DNA from: Chloroflexota bacterium
GTDB taxonomy: Bacteria > Chloroflexota > Anaerolineae > Anaerolineales > UBA4823
Length of the DNA: 50,981 bases
NCBI GenBank assembly: GCA_029557965.1
Contig: JAKQIM010000008.1
Span: 1-50,981, forward strand
Reading direction: 5' to 3'
Part shown: positions 1-12,154 of the stretch, one piece after another
How positions within the stretch are numbered: the first letter of the stretch is position 1
Layout of the letters: every line of letters begins with the position of its first letter
Notes under the pieces: generated by a model
What the model saw: only the letters and a program-made list of their open reading frames with translations
What the model was told of the DNA's origin: nothing
Databases searched by the model: none
Position numbers and translations under genes: made by a program

Positions 1-243
1 CGGCTGGCTGGCCTGGTAAGCCACGTACACCCATTTGCCGCGCGCTTGCTCGGCATAATTGTCGTAACTGACCAGCCAATCGGCGCCAGCCTCAGGCAGG
101 TCGGGCGGGGTGAGGGCATACTGGTGGGGATCGGGGAGCTCAGCCAGGGGCACCAGGTCACCACCTGCCGGGCCGCAAGCCGCGGCCAGGCCAAGCAGGA
201 TAAGGCTTAAAAAAACGGCCCAGCGATGTTGGTTGGTCGGCAT
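1..243 (-). CDS. Lipoprotein of unknown function, truncated by window edge
   Basis: The reading frame runs from ATG at 243 down to base 1 without a stop, so only about 81 N-terminal residues are present and the gene continues outside the window. The N-terminus is a bacterial lipoprotein signal: MPTNQHR, a hydrophobic stretch, then the lipobox LAAAC with the acylated Cys near residue 23. The mature part begins GPAGGDLVPLAELPDP and shows no domain I can name. A Shine-Dalgarno GAGGAG lies at 247-252, close to the ATG. It is the last visible gene of the minus-strand signalling operon, 88 bases after the kinase-like gene. The lipoprotein call is solid; the function is unknown. Confidence 0.75.
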   Translation of the reverse strand, partial: MPTNQHRWAVFLSLILLGLAAACGPAGGDLVPLAELPDPHQYALTPPDLPEAGADWLVSYDNYAEQARGKWVYVAYQASQP

Positions 244-331
244 GATCTCCTCTATGCAATCACCCAAAGACCACCCCCACCAGGGCGCAGGCGGCGGCGT
301 GCATCAGGCTGGCAGAGAGCAGCTTTAGGGG

Positions 332-982
332 TTATAAACTGAATTCGATCAAGGCTCCCTGCTCATCTTCTTCCACGCGGCGCAAGGTTCCGTTGTGCTG
401 TTTCAAGAGGCTGGCAAGGATATAGCCGTACATCGTCAGATCACATTCGGGCGGGGGAACCAGCTTCTTGCCGGCGCTGCGCACGGTGAAGATGGAGACA
501 CCCCCATCTTGTACGGCCTGGAGGCTGAGGGCCAGGGATTCTTGCACGAACTCTAACACATAAGAAATGCTGTTTGCCAGGCACTGGCGCACCAGCATCT
601 CGTCGGCTTCCAGGGGGGCATTTTCAGGAGCCAAGATGGTCACCTCGGGGGTACGATCTTTGGCACCATTTTTCTTCCAGTCTGCCAGTGCGCTGCGCAA
701 TAACCCATCCAGTGTGCAGGGCGTTGGAGACAGGGGGCGCCCTCCCTCGCTCAGGCGGGCCATCTCAACCAGGCTGCTCATCAACACCATAGCATACAGG
801 CTGTTTTGGTAAGCGGTGGTCAGGTCTTCCTTGGCCTGGTCAGAGATTGGGCCATCCATGCCTTTCAGGATGAGCTTCATAAAACCCAAGACACGGTTAA
901 AGGGGGATTTCAGATCGTGCGCTTCTTCAGAAATGAAAGCAGTCAGATCAATTTCAGTGGGAAGGTGTAATTCTTTCGGCAT
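332..982 (-). CDS. Short histidine kinase-like protein with degenerate ATPase half
   Basis: This is a 216-residue soluble protein. Its N-terminus holds a HisKA-like H-box, SEEAHDLKSPFNRVLGF, with the candidate phospho-acceptor His at residue 22, followed by a dimerisation-type helix pair. The second half is in the position of a HATPase_c domain: NSISYVLEF resembles an N-box and YGYILASLLKQHNG resembles the last G-box region. The canonical DxGxG and GxGL motifs are not visible, so ATP binding is doubtful. It may serve as a phosphotransfer or dimerisation partner of the hybrid kinase encoded upstream in the same operon. There is no sensor or membrane domain. A perfect TATAAT (989-994) sits six bases before the ATG and overlaps the stop of the preceding CitE-like gene, so it may also be expressed from its own leaderless promoter. 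Confidence 0.7.
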   Translation of the reverse strand: MPKELHLPTEIDLTAFISEEAHDLKSPFNRVLGFMKLILKGMDGPISDQAKEDLTTAYQNSLYAMVLMSSLVEMARLSEGGRPLSPTPCTLDGLLRSALADWKKNGAKDRTPEVTILAPENAPLEADEMLVRQCLANSISYVLEFVQESLALSLQAVQDGGVSIFTVRSAGKKLVPPPECDLTMYGYILASLLKQHNGTLRRVEEDEQGALIEFSL

Positions 983-988
983 GGCTTG

Positions 989-994
989 ATTATA
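989..994 (-). promoter_or_regulatory. Putative -10 box, leaderless start of kinase-like gene
   Basis: TATAAT read on the minus strand ends six bases before the ATG at 982. Transcription would then begin at or next to the start codon. The box overlaps the TAA stop of the upstream gene. No convincing -35 hexamer is visible. A GGGAG lies 12 bases before the ATG, so a normal ribosome site is not excluded. Confidence 0.5.
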
Positions 995-1874
995 CTCCCT
1001 TTACAACCTGGGCTCGCTCCAACACACGCTGGGCCGCCTTGACCACCGGCGCATCTACCATTTTACCATCCAATTCAAAAGCCCCTCGCCCCTGGGCCTG
1101 GTGGGTTTCAAAAGCATCGATCACGCGTTGGGCATGGGCGGCTGCCTCAGGCGAGGGCGTGAAGGCCTGCTGCACTGGCGCGACCTGGCTGGGGTGAATG
1201 ACCTGTTTGCCGGTGAAGCCCAACTGGGCGCCTTGCAAAGCCTCAGCGCTCAAGCCCTCTGGATCGCGGAAATTGACATACACCATATCGATGGCTTGCA
1301 GGCCGTAAGCCGCAGCATGCGCCACCACAGCGCCGCGGGCATAGAAGACTTCCCAGCCAGCCGCGCTGCGCGTGGCGCCGATATCATTCACCAGGTCTTC
1401 CGCGCCGAAAATCACCGCCTGCAAGCGGGGGTCAGCCGAGCAGATCTCACGCAGGTTGACCAGGCCAGCGGCGGTTTCAACCTGGATGATGAGCGCCAAT
1501 GCGCCAGGCTGCCAGCCAAAACGCGCCTCGGCAACCGCAAGCTGCGCGCTGATCCAGCGCACCTGGTCGGCCGATCCAACCTTGGGAACAACAATGCCAT
1601 CTGGGCGGATGGCAGTTTGGCCTCCAAACAGGGCGTTCAGGTCATCCGCCTCCAGGCCGCTGCCCAGGGCATTCAGGCGCACAAGGCGCTCAGAACGGCC
1701 AAAATCCAGCTCAGCCAGGGCCTGTAAGATGACCTGGCGGGCCTGGGGCTTGCGGTTCAGGGCCACGCCATCTTCTATATCCATGCAAATGCAGTCAGCA
1801 TCGAGGGTGACAGCTTTTTGGATCTTATGCAGATCATCGCCGGGGGTGTATAGTAAAGCTCTGCGGGCACGCAT
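990..1874 (-). CDS. CitE/HpcH-family acyl-CoA lyase-like protein
   Basis: This is a 294-residue TIM-barrel protein of the HpcH/HpaI aldolase/citrate lyase beta-subunit family, which includes malyl-CoA lyase, beta-methylmalyl-CoA lyase and CLYBL-type citramalyl-CoA lyases. Family landmarks are RALLYTPGDDLHKIQKA at the start, the acidic DADCICMDIEDGV segment, the metal-ligand Glu in LIIQVETAAGL, the Asp in VIFGAEDLVNDIG, and GFTGKQVIHPSQV near the C-terminus. It probably cleaves or forms a (3S)-malyl-type CoA ester with Mg2+; the exact substrate cannot be read from sequence. A TTG directly precedes the ATG, but AGGAG at 1882-1886 is seven bases from the ATG at 1874 and only four from the TTG, so I chose the ATG. 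Its position between an Hpt gene and a kinase-like gene is odd for a metabolic enzyme. Confidence 0.88.
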   Translation of the reverse strand: MRARRALLYTPGDDLHKIQKAVTLDADCICMDIEDGVALNRKPQARQVILQALAELDFGRSERLVRLNALGSGLEADDLNALFGGQTAIRPDGIVVPKVGSADQVRWISAQLAVAEARFGWQPGALALIIQVETAAGLVNLREICSADPRLQAVIFGAEDLVNDIGATRSAAGWEVFYARGAVVAHAAAYGLQAIDMVYVNFRDPEGLSAEALQGAQLGFTGKQVIHPSQVAPVQQAFTPSPEAAAHAQRVIDAFETHQAQGRGAFELDGKMVDAPVVKAAQRVLERAQVVKGV

Positions 1875-1902
1875 CAAGAGACTCCTGGTGAAATGGTTTA
1901 GA

Positions 1903-2283
1903 TTAGCCGGTTGTAGGATTGAGGCTGCGGCGCTCGATCACCTCTTGCAAGGCAGACCTGACCTGTTCGAATTCAGCGCTGATCTGCTCCAGGCGCGAGC
2001 TGGCATCCGAGAGATCCCCGGCTTTGCCCATCTCTTCCAGGTCTTTGCACATTTGACGCATTAACTCAGCGCCAAAGCTGGCCGCGTTGGACTTGAGGCT
2101 GTGGGCGGCGCGGCGCAGGGCGGCGGCGTCACCAAGCTGACAGGCCTGCCGGGCTTCTTCAAGCAGATTGGCGGTATCGTCATAGAAAGTTCCCGCCAGG
2201 TCGGCCATAAAATCCCAATCACCGCCGCAGCACTCCAATAACTGCTGCAAGGTAAATGGGGCGAGGACTTGTTTTTCAACCAT
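1903..2283 (-). CDS. Hpt (histidine phosphotransfer) protein
   Basis: This is a 126-residue single-domain histidine-containing phosphotransfer protein. The signature RRAAHSLKSNAASFGA carries the phospho-accepting His, in a four-helix-bundle pattern that fills most of the protein. The frame is open further upstream, but GGAGG lies eight bases before the ATG at 2283, which favours the start MVEKQVLAPF. The stop codon of the hybrid kinase is only about 70 bases upstream on the same strand. It should therefore take phosphate from one of that kinase's receiver domains and pass it to an output regulator. No DNA-binding response regulator lies in this operon, so the final acceptor is unknown. Confidence 0.88.
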   Translation of the reverse strand: MVEKQVLAPFTLQQLLECCGGDWDFMADLAGTFYDDTANLLEEARQACQLGDAAALRRAAHSLKSNAASFGAELMRQMCKDLEEMGKAGDLSDASSRLEQISAEFEQVRSALQEVIERRSLNPTTG

Positions 2284-2352
2284 CTCATTTTCCTCCATCA
2301 GATCAAGCAGTACCCGGCAGCTTCGCAATAAACTGGGGGCATCCCCCACTTT

Positions 2353-6492
<4,140 letters not shown>

Positions 6493-6579
6493 CAGGATAA
6501 TATTCTACCACTGCCAGGGGCCAGGGCATACGTTCTGCCCACACAGGTTATAGGAGGATCGCATTTGAACAATGGTAGG

Positions 6580-6591
6580 CCGCTTAAGCGG
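6580..6591. promoter_or_regulatory. 12-bp perfect palindrome in divergent promoter region
   Basis: CCGCTTAAGCGG reads the same on both strands. It lies between the divergent hybrid kinase and GAF-sensor genes, 18 bases before a TAAAAT that could be the -10 box of the plus-strand gene. It could be an operator; no factor can be assigned. Confidence 0.3.
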
Positions 6592-6637
6592 AAGATTTGG
6601 GGGGTGTGGTAAAATTTTGGCCAGGAGAACTGCTGTC

Positions 6638-8128
6638 ATGCCGTTTAAATTCCACCGGGGCGGTTTGCGCCTCAAAGTGTTGGCCGGGTTTTTCATCCCG
6701 CTGGCCATCATCTGCACACTGCTCATCATTCTGTCGTCTGTGGCCTTGCGCCAAAGCCCGCTCTACCGATTGATCCTGGTGCTTTTGGGGGCGGCCCTGG
6801 CTGCCCCGCCGGTGATTGGCATGTTGGCACTCAAGCGGGTAGTCCGCCCGCTGGCCGAATTATCCCAGGCGGCTCAGCAAGTGGCGCAGGGCAAATATGG
6901 CCTGACCGTTCAGCTTGATACCGGCCAGGCGGCGGAAGGCCACCACCCCGGAGAAGACGAAATCATCGACCTGGCGAACCAGTTCAACCACATGTCGCTG
7001 CAGCTAGAAAAAGCCCACGCCGACCTGCAACAAGCCGCAGCGGCAAGGGCTTGCGAGTTGGAAGTGCTGCAAACCGTGGCCAACGTGGTCAGCCGTTCAC
7101 TGGACCTGGACGAAATCTTGGATGCCGTGCTGGGCGAGATCTTACCGCGCCTGGATATGGACGGCGGGGCCATCGCCCTGTTCGAGGGGGCAGAGGGCGC
7201 ACTGCGCCTGCGGGCGACACACGGCTTCTCGCCAAGTGTAAGCCAGGGGTTGGCCCGGCTCGACCTTGAGCAAGGCATTGCCGGGCTGGCAGTGCGCCAG
7301 GGGCAACCGCTGGCGTTGGGGATGCCGGCTTACAGGGCCCAGGCGCCCGGTCCCCTGGCCGATTTGATGCTAGAAGCCGGGGTGCAACTGCTCTCAGGCA
7401 CCCCGTTGCTCCACCAGGGGCAGGCATTGGGGGCATTGGTGCTGGTCTCGAAACAGGCGCGCAGCCTGCAAAGCGGCGAAATCGATCTGCTGTGCTCGAT
7501 TGGCCAGCAGGTGGGGATTGCGGTACAGATTGCCCGGCTGTACGACCAGGCGCGTCAAGAGCTGGCGCGCCGTCAAGAGGCCGAGGAAGCGCTGCGCTGC
7601 GCCAACGAAAAGAGCGAACGCCAAAACCGCGAGCTGACCCTGCTCAACCGGGTGATGACGACCACCGCATCGGATATGCCGCCTGCCGCCGTACTGGAGG
7701 TGTTATGCTGCGAGTTGGTGCAGGCATTCAATGTGACCCAGGGGGCGGCTGCGCTGCTTAACCCCGATGGAGAGGCCCTGACCGTGGTAGCTGAATGCCT
7801 GCCGCCGGGAGGCGCCAGCGCCATGAACGTGGTCATTCCGGTGCAAGGCAACCCGGCAACCTTATATGTATTGAAGAATAAAGTCCCATTGGCGATGTTC
7901 GATGCTCAGCACGACATCCTGCTTGCCCCCATCCAGGATATTATGCAGCGGCGAGGGGTGGCCTCTCTGCTGATCCTGCCCATCCTGGTGCGCGGCCAGG
8001 CCGTGGGCACAATTGGCCTGGATGCCAATGCACCGCGCGAATTCAGCGACGAAGAGCTGGCCCTGGCAATGCGCGTTACGGCTGCGGCAGCCGGAGCTTT
8101 AGAGCGCTCGCAACCGATTTCATCTTAG
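6638..8128 (+). CDS. Membrane sensor with HAMP and two GAF domains, no kinase
   Basis: This is a 496-residue protein. Two hydrophobic segments (about residues 14-37 and 45-66) with almost no extracellular loop anchor it, followed by a HAMP-like linker (about 66-125, VVRPLAELSQAAQQVAQGKY and a paired amphipathic helix). The first GAF domain (about 150-310) contains LQTVANVVSRSLDLDEILD. A coiled coil follows, then a second GAF domain (about 355-490) ending in LGTIGLDANAPREFSDEE-like sequence. It stops there, with no HisKA, GGDEF, cyclase or phosphatase output. The frame opens upstream, but the ATG at 6638 has AGGAG ten bases before it and TAAAAT further up. It is divergent from the hybrid kinase and may be an accessory sensor for that system. 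Function is inferred from domains only. Confidence 0.8.
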   Translation: MPFKFHRGGLRLKVLAGFFIPLAIICTLLIILSSVALRQSPLYRLILVLLGAALAAPPVIGMLALKRVVRPLAELSQAAQQVAQGKYGLTVQLDTGQAAEGHHPGEDEIIDLANQFNHMSLQLEKAHADLQQAAAARACELEVLQTVANVVSRSLDLDEILDAVLGEILPRLDMDGGAIALFEGAEGALRLRATHGFSPSVSQGLARLDLEQGIAGLAVRQGQPLALGMPAYRAQAPGPLADLMLEAGVQLLSGTPLLHQGQALGALVLVSKQARSLQSGEIDLLCSIGQQVGIAVQIARLYDQARQELARRQEAEEALRCANEKSERQNRELTLLNRVMTTTASDMPPAAVLEVLCCELVQAFNVTQGAAALLNPDGEALTVVAECLPPGGASAMNVVIPVQGNPATLYVLKNKVPLAMFDAQHDILLAPIQDIMQRRGVASLLILPILVRGQAVGTIGLDANAPREFSDEELALAMRVTAAAAGALERSQPISS

Positions 8129-8144
8129 ATACGAAAACACAAGA

Positions 8145-9350
8145 CTACCACTGCGGCACGGGGGTCGAGATCGCCAGCAGATCCTGTAAGATCCAACCTT
8201 CCAGGCCACTATCGACAACGATGATGTGGGCCCAGGTGTAACCATCTACAACAACCGAATCGGGCAAGACCTCAACCAGGGTGTTGTTGGTGATGGTGGT
8301 GAAGGAAGTGCTGTCGAAGCCGGGATCGGTGCGCACAAAGGCGCCGCCGCTCTCTTTGCTGGCGGCGATGCGAGCATAGACCGGCATGGGGGTCGGCGAA
8401 GGAGTGGGGGTAACGGTCGGGGCCAGGGTGGGCGTGAAAGTGGCGGTAGACGTGGCGGTGGGCGGCACCGGGGTGAGGGTGGGGGTGATGGTCGGCGGAA
8501 TGGGCGTGGCAGTGAGGGTGAGGGTGGGGGTGTAGGTGGGGCGCGCCACCGGTGCGCCAAATACGCCCAGGGTAGCGCTGAAAGCGCCAAAAGCCACCAG
8601 CAAGATCACACCTGCCAGGGTCACCACACCACCCAGCGTATAACCGAAGAGGGTCAGGGGCCTGAAGCCGCGCAGGGCCAGGGTCAGTGCGCCAAAGAGG
8701 ATGGCCCAGGCCAGGTGGATGGCAAACAACACCAGGCCATCAGGCCACAGGTGCGGCATGCCGCTGCTCAAGCCCATGCCGGCCGCGGCCAGGGGCAGGT
8801 AGAGGGTGTAGGCCAATGCCACGCTGGGCGCGGCAGCAGAACGACCGGCATGCGTCATGAGGGCGGCGGTAAACACGGCCCCGGCAGCCATCAGGACGAA
8901 CATGGGCCAGCTCAATTGGGTGTGGCGGATGGCTTGTTCCAGGTACAGGCCTTCAACCAGGTGTACCGGCAGGCCAACCAGGAGTCCCATCAAGAACACC
9001 AGCAGGCTGCCCACCAGCAAACCCACCAGGCTGCTGGCAAACAGGCGGTAAGAGCCGGTAACCGTGCCCAAAGATACACCCACCACGGGCGCTAAAAGAG
9101 GGGCGAAGACGGCTGCCAACACCAGCAGAGGGGGCGAATCAGCCAGCAGGCCCAGGCTGAATAATAAACCCGCCAGGGCGGAAAAGAGGAAGAAGTCGAA
9201 GGTAGGCGAGGTGCGGCGCGCCATGTGATCGAGGGTGGCGGCGCGTTCATCGGCTGCCAGGGGTGCTAACAGGCGGCGAGCACGGCGGCGGCGGGCAGGC
9301 GGCAGCAGATCGGGGTCTTCAGGGAAGTATTCGTTGGTAGGTAAGCTCAT
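8145..9350 (-). CDS. DUF389-type membrane protein with Thr/Pro linker and C-terminal SH3 domain
   Basis: This is a 401-residue protein. After a short Arg-rich cytoplasmic N-terminus, residues about 50-265 form a multi-pass membrane domain. Its opening, SPTFDFFLFSALAGLLFSLG followed by LADSPPLLVLAAVFAPLLAP, fits the DUF389 family. A linker of repeated TP/TPT units (about 270-325) leads to a bacterial SH3-like domain (about 325-395) with GAFVRTDPGFDS and GWILQDLL. The SH3 domain is probably outside the cytoplasm and may bind cell-wall glycans, but the DUF389 function is not established. The start codon overlaps the stop of the HAD gene (ATGA at 9347-9350), so the two are translationally coupled. 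Confidence 0.8.
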   Translation of the reverse strand: MSLPTNEYFPEDPDLLPPARRRRARRLLAPLAADERAATLDHMARRTSPTFDFFLFSALAGLLFSLGLLADSPPLLVLAAVFAPLLAPVVGVSLGTVTGSYRLFASSLVGLLVGSLLVFLMGLLVGLPVHLVEGLYLEQAIRHTQLSWPMFVLMAAGAVFTAALMTHAGRSAAAPSVALAYTLYLPLAAAGMGLSSGMPHLWPDGLVLFAIHLAWAILFGALTLALRGFRPLTLFGYTLGGVVTLAGVILLVAFGAFSATLGVFGAPVARPTYTPTLTLTATPIPPTITPTLTPVPPTATSTATFTPTLAPTVTPTPSPTPMPVYARIAASKESGGAFVRTDPGFDSTSFTTITNNTLVEVLPDSVVVDGYTWAHIIVVDSGLEGWILQDLLAISTPVPQW

Positions 9351-9817
9351 TTTCGTAAACTGGCAACTATCCGGAGAGGCTTTTCGAGTAGATCGATGGC
9401 ATCAAAAATGGTGGTGGTAACCAGGTCGGCCGCCAAGAGCGCTTCGACGGCTGTGCCCTCTGTTGAAAACACACAAATCCCCAGGCCAGCGGCCTGCAGC
9501 ATCCCGGCATCATTGGCGCCCTGGCCGATAGCTACCACGCCAGAGGCCCCCAGGCTTTGGACGTATTCCGCTTTCTGCTGGGCTTCTTGGCCCGGCTGGA
9601 TGCGCACCGCCACCAGGTTAAGCTGTTGATCGATCAGGTGCTGGCGTCCGTGGGTATCGGCAGTCAGCAGATGCAAGGTGAGGCGGTCGCGCAAAGCGGT
9701 GAGGGCGTGTGCCAGGCCGTCGGGGAGCTGTCCATCCACCGCCAGGGTGCCGTTGACATCACACACCAGGTGGTGGAGTTGCAAAAGCCCACGTCCAGGG
9801 ATGTTTAATTCAATCAT
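9347..9817 (-). CDS. HAD-family phosphatase, soluble P-type-ATPase-like
   Basis: This is a 156-residue compact HAD phosphatase. Motif I is CDVNGTLA, with the second acidic residue replaced by Asn as in the soluble 'P-type ATPase-like' group (COG4087). Motif II is LLTADTHG, and the late acidic motif is VVAIGQGANDAGML. It contains no cap domain and no membrane segment. The physiological substrate is unknown. The start MIELNIPGRG at 9817 matches the family's usual beginning, and a perfect TATAAT lies six bases upstream, so the mRNA is probably leaderless. It overlaps the start of the DUF389-SH3 gene by four bases. Confidence 0.85.
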   Translation of the reverse strand: MIELNIPGRGLLQLHHLVCDVNGTLAVDGQLPDGLAHALTALRDRLTLHLLTADTHGRQHLIDQQLNLVAVRIQPGQEAQQKAEYVQSLGASGVVAIGQGANDAGMLQAAGLGICVFSTEGTAVEALLAADLVTTTIFDAIDLLEKPLRIVASLRK

Positions 9818-9823
9818 GGTATT

Positions 9824-9829
9824 ATTATA
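9824..9829 (-). promoter_or_regulatory. Putative -10 box, leaderless start of HAD gene
   Basis: TATAAT on the minus strand lies six bases before the ATG at 9817, within an AT-rich island between two divergent genes. The spacing places the transcription start at the start codon. The -35 region is weak. Confidence 0.55.
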
Positions 9830-9857
9830 TACCACCTTGACTAGCGGAGACACATTT

Positions 9858-10928
9858 TTGAAGACCCAGCGAATTTCTCATCTTGTTTTGACCCTGCTGT
9901 TGGGCAGCAGTTTGCTGTTGGCATCCTGCGAGGCCGTCATGCCGGCCCCTACCAGCACACCTACGCCAGCGTATACCGCCACACCCGCAGATACAGCCAC
10001 GCCGGCACCAACGCCCACCCCCACCCAAGCCCCACCCTTGGGCGTACTGCTGGCAGGGCCAGAGGCCGACCCGGCCCAGGTGAGCCTGTACCAGACGGCC
10101 CTGAGCGAGATCGTGGCCTCGGCCGGGCTGCGCTGGCAGGTGCGCCAGCGCTTAGAAGCCGCCGACCTGGGGCCAGAGCTGAAGCTGGTGGTGGCCCTGC
10201 CGCCTGACCCCGGCGTGGCAGCACTGGCCGCGGCCGCCCCACAGGCCCAATTCCTGGCTATCGGCATCAACGGCCTGGAGGCAGGCGGCAACCTGAGCGT
10301 GGCGGGGGCGCAGGGACCGCGCGCCGACCAGCAGGGCTTCATCGCCGGCGTGATCGCCGCCATGATGGCGCCAGATTGGCGCGTGGGCGTGATCAGCGTC
10401 AGCGACACGGTGGAAGGAAAGGCTGCCCGCAACGGCTTCATTAATGGTGTAACCTACTTCTGTGGGCTATGCCGCCAGCTTTACCCCCCTTACGTATATG
10501 ACTACCCGCTGTATGTTGAGCTGCCCACGGGGGCCAGCTCGGCTGAGTGGCAGGCCCTGGCCAATTATATGATCGACCACCTGGCCAATGCAGTTTATGT
10601 TTACCCGGGCGTTGATGACCCGGCGATGCTGGAACTGCTGGCGGCATCCAACGTTACCATCCTGGGCAGCGGCGCACCTTCTGACTCGGTGCGCCCGCAT
10701 TGGGCCGTCTCGCTGGCATCAGACCCCCTGGGGCAAGTGCAAGAGGTGCTGCCCCAGATCATCGCCGGGCAAGGCGGGCAGAACCTGCCGCTGCCCTTGG
10801 GCTTTGCCGAGGTCAACGCTGAGTTGTTCAGCCCTGGCAAACAGCGCCTGGCTGAACAGACCCTGGCCGACCTGCTGGCAGGCTACATTGACACCGGAGT
10901 AGACCTGGCAAGCGGAGAAAACAAGTAA
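9858..10928 (+). CDS. Divergent BMP-family lipoprotein
   Basis: This is a 356-residue lipoprotein. I chose a TTG start at 9858 because CGGAG lies eight bases before it and it gives a textbook signal, MKTQRISHLVLTLLLG then LLLASC. A Thr/Pro-rich linker follows. The rest resembles BMP/PnrA-type substrate-binding proteins: QGFIAGVIAAMM and KAARNGFINGV match the family core. The ligand motif normally near the N-terminus (acidic-acidic-x-SFN) is replaced by EADPAQVSLYQTALSEI. It sits 126 bases before a canonical BMP gene of the same importer locus. It may bind a different ligand or act as an accessory subunit. Confidence 0.72.
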   Translation: MKTQRISHLVLTLLLGSSLLLASCEAVMPAPTSTPTPAYTATPADTATPAPTPTPTQAPPLGVLLAGPEADPAQVSLYQTALSEIVASAGLRWQVRQRLEAADLGPELKLVVALPPDPGVAALAAAAPQAQFLAIGINGLEAGGNLSVAGAQGPRADQQGFIAGVIAAMMAPDWRVGVISVSDTVEGKAARNGFINGVTYFCGLCRQLYPPYVYDYPLYVELPTGASSAEWQALANYMIDHLANAVYVYPGVDDPAMLELLAASNVTILGSGAPSDSVRPHWAVSLASDPLGQVQEVLPQIIAGQGGQNLPLPLGFAEVNAELFSPGKQRLAEQTLADLLAGYIDTGVDLASGENK

Positions 10929-10966
10929 ATTGTCTGACGACTTTCAAAATAGTACGGTGCGAGACA

Positions 10967-10995
10967 TTGTCAATCCGACTGCTTCTTGCTATACT
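10967..10995 (+). promoter_or_regulatory. Promoter of BMP lipoprotein gene
   Basis: TTGTCA (10967-10972), a 17-base spacer and TATACT (10990-10995) form a good sigma-70-type promoter. The predicted leader of about 50 bases holds a small hairpin (TTGGGG/CCCCAA) before GGAGGAG and the ATG at 11055. The leader is too short for any purine riboswitch I know. Confidence 0.65.
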
Positions 10996-11054
10996 TAAGT
11001 GTATGTTTGGGGATGTGCCCCAACCCAATCTATTCTCTTGGAGGAGAAAATCGT

Positions 11055-12077
11055 ATGAAGAAAATGAGTTTGTTATTGGCTATCGTCATGATCGCCTCCC
11101 TCGTGCTCGGTGCATGCACCCCGAAGGAAGCGACCGAAGCCGACTGCGCCAAAGCCGAAGTACTGTGCGTGGGCTTGGTCACCGATGTAGGCGAAATTGA
11201 TGACAAGTCGTTCAACCAGTCAGCTTACGAAGGCCTGAAGCGGGCCGAGACTGAACTGGGCGCGCTGGTCAACTACGTTGAGACCAAAGACGCCAAAGAC
11301 TACGGCTCCAACATCGCCCTGTTTGCCGACAAGAAGTACGATGTCATCGTGACCGTGGGCTTTGCCCTGGGCAGCGCCACCGCTGAAGCCGCCGTGACGT
11401 ATCCTGACATCAAATTCATCGGCGTGGATCAGTTCCAATCCGAAACCCTGCCCAACATGGTTGGCCTGGTCTTCAACGAAGACAAGGCCGGCTTCATGGC
11501 TGGTGCACTGGCTGCCATGCTGACCAAGACCGGCACCGTGGCCGCTGTGCTCGGCACCGACCTGGTTCCCCCTGTGGTGGCCTTCAAGGAAGGTTACGAA
11601 GCAGGCGCCCGCTACATCAACCCCAACATCAACCTGATCTCCACCTACCACCCCGGTGGTCTTGATGTAGCCTTCACCGACCCCGAATGGGGTGCCACGA
11701 CTGCCCGCCAGGCAATTGACAATGGCGCGGACGTGGTCTTCGGCGCTGGCGGCAAGACCGGCAACGGCGCCCTGATCGAAGTGGCTGGCACGGCTGGCCT
11801 GTTCTGCATCGGCGTTGACTCTGACCAGTGGGAGACCGTTCCCGAAGCGCACGCTTGCCTGGTTTCCAGCGCGATGAAGGAAATCACCCCCGGCGTCTTC
11901 GAACTGATCAAGATGGCCAAAGACGGCACCTTCCCCGGCGGTAACTACTTCGGCACCGTTGGCCTGGCTGCTTTCCACGATTTCGACTCGACCATCTCGG
12001 CCGAGATCAAGGATAAGCTGGCGACGATCAAGGCCGGCCTCATCGACGGCACCATCTCCACCGGCTACGGCCAGTAA
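11055..12077 (+). CDS. BMP-family nucleoside-binding lipoprotein (BmpA/PnrA-like)
   Basis: This is a 340-residue substrate-binding lipoprotein of an ABC importer. The signal MKKMSLLLAIVMIASLVLGA ends at the lipidated Cys of LGAC. The mature protein has the purine-nucleoside receptor landmarks of the BMP family: VGEIDDKSFNQSAYEGLK, FNEDKAGFMAGALAAM and CIGVDSDQW. It should capture nucleosides outside the membrane and pass them to the permeases encoded next. GGAGGAG lies seven bases before the ATG at 11055. The gene has its own promoter and is followed by a 20-bp hairpin, so it is probably expressed in excess over the downstream permease-ATPase genes, as is common for binding proteins. Confidence 0.93.
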   Translation: MKKMSLLLAIVMIASLVLGACTPKEATEADCAKAEVLCVGLVTDVGEIDDKSFNQSAYEGLKRAETELGALVNYVETKDAKDYGSNIALFADKKYDVIVTVGFALGSATAEAAVTYPDIKFIGVDQFQSETLPNMVGLVFNEDKAGFMAGALAAMLTKTGTVAAVLGTDLVPPVVAFKEGYEAGARYINPNINLISTYHPGGLDVAFTDPEWGATTARQAIDNGADVVFGAGGKTGNGALIEVAGTAGLFCIGVDSDQWETVPEAHACLVSSAMKEITPGVFELIKMAKDGTFPGGNYFGTVGLAAFHDFDSTISAEIKDKLATIKAGLIDGTISTGYGQ

Positions 12078-12093
12078 ACTACCCTAAGCACGT

Positions 12094-12140
12094 AAATAAA
12101 GGTGCTGTGGTACATTTGTACCGCAGCACCTTTATTTTTT
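12094..12140 (+). terminator. Strong intrinsic terminator after BMP gene
   Basis: A 20-bp stem (12094-12113 with 12118-12137, one G-T pair) closes on an ATTT loop and ends in a T run. It would end most BMP transcripts before the permease genes. The A-rich left flank would also let it work in the other direction. Confidence 0.85.
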
Positions 12141-12154
12141 GTTAGGCATTTGTC

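Noticed and set aside
11000-11054. Purine riboswitch before the nucleoside-binding gene
   Set aside because: The leader after the predicted start is only about 50 bases with one small hairpin, and it lacks the conserved loop sequences.
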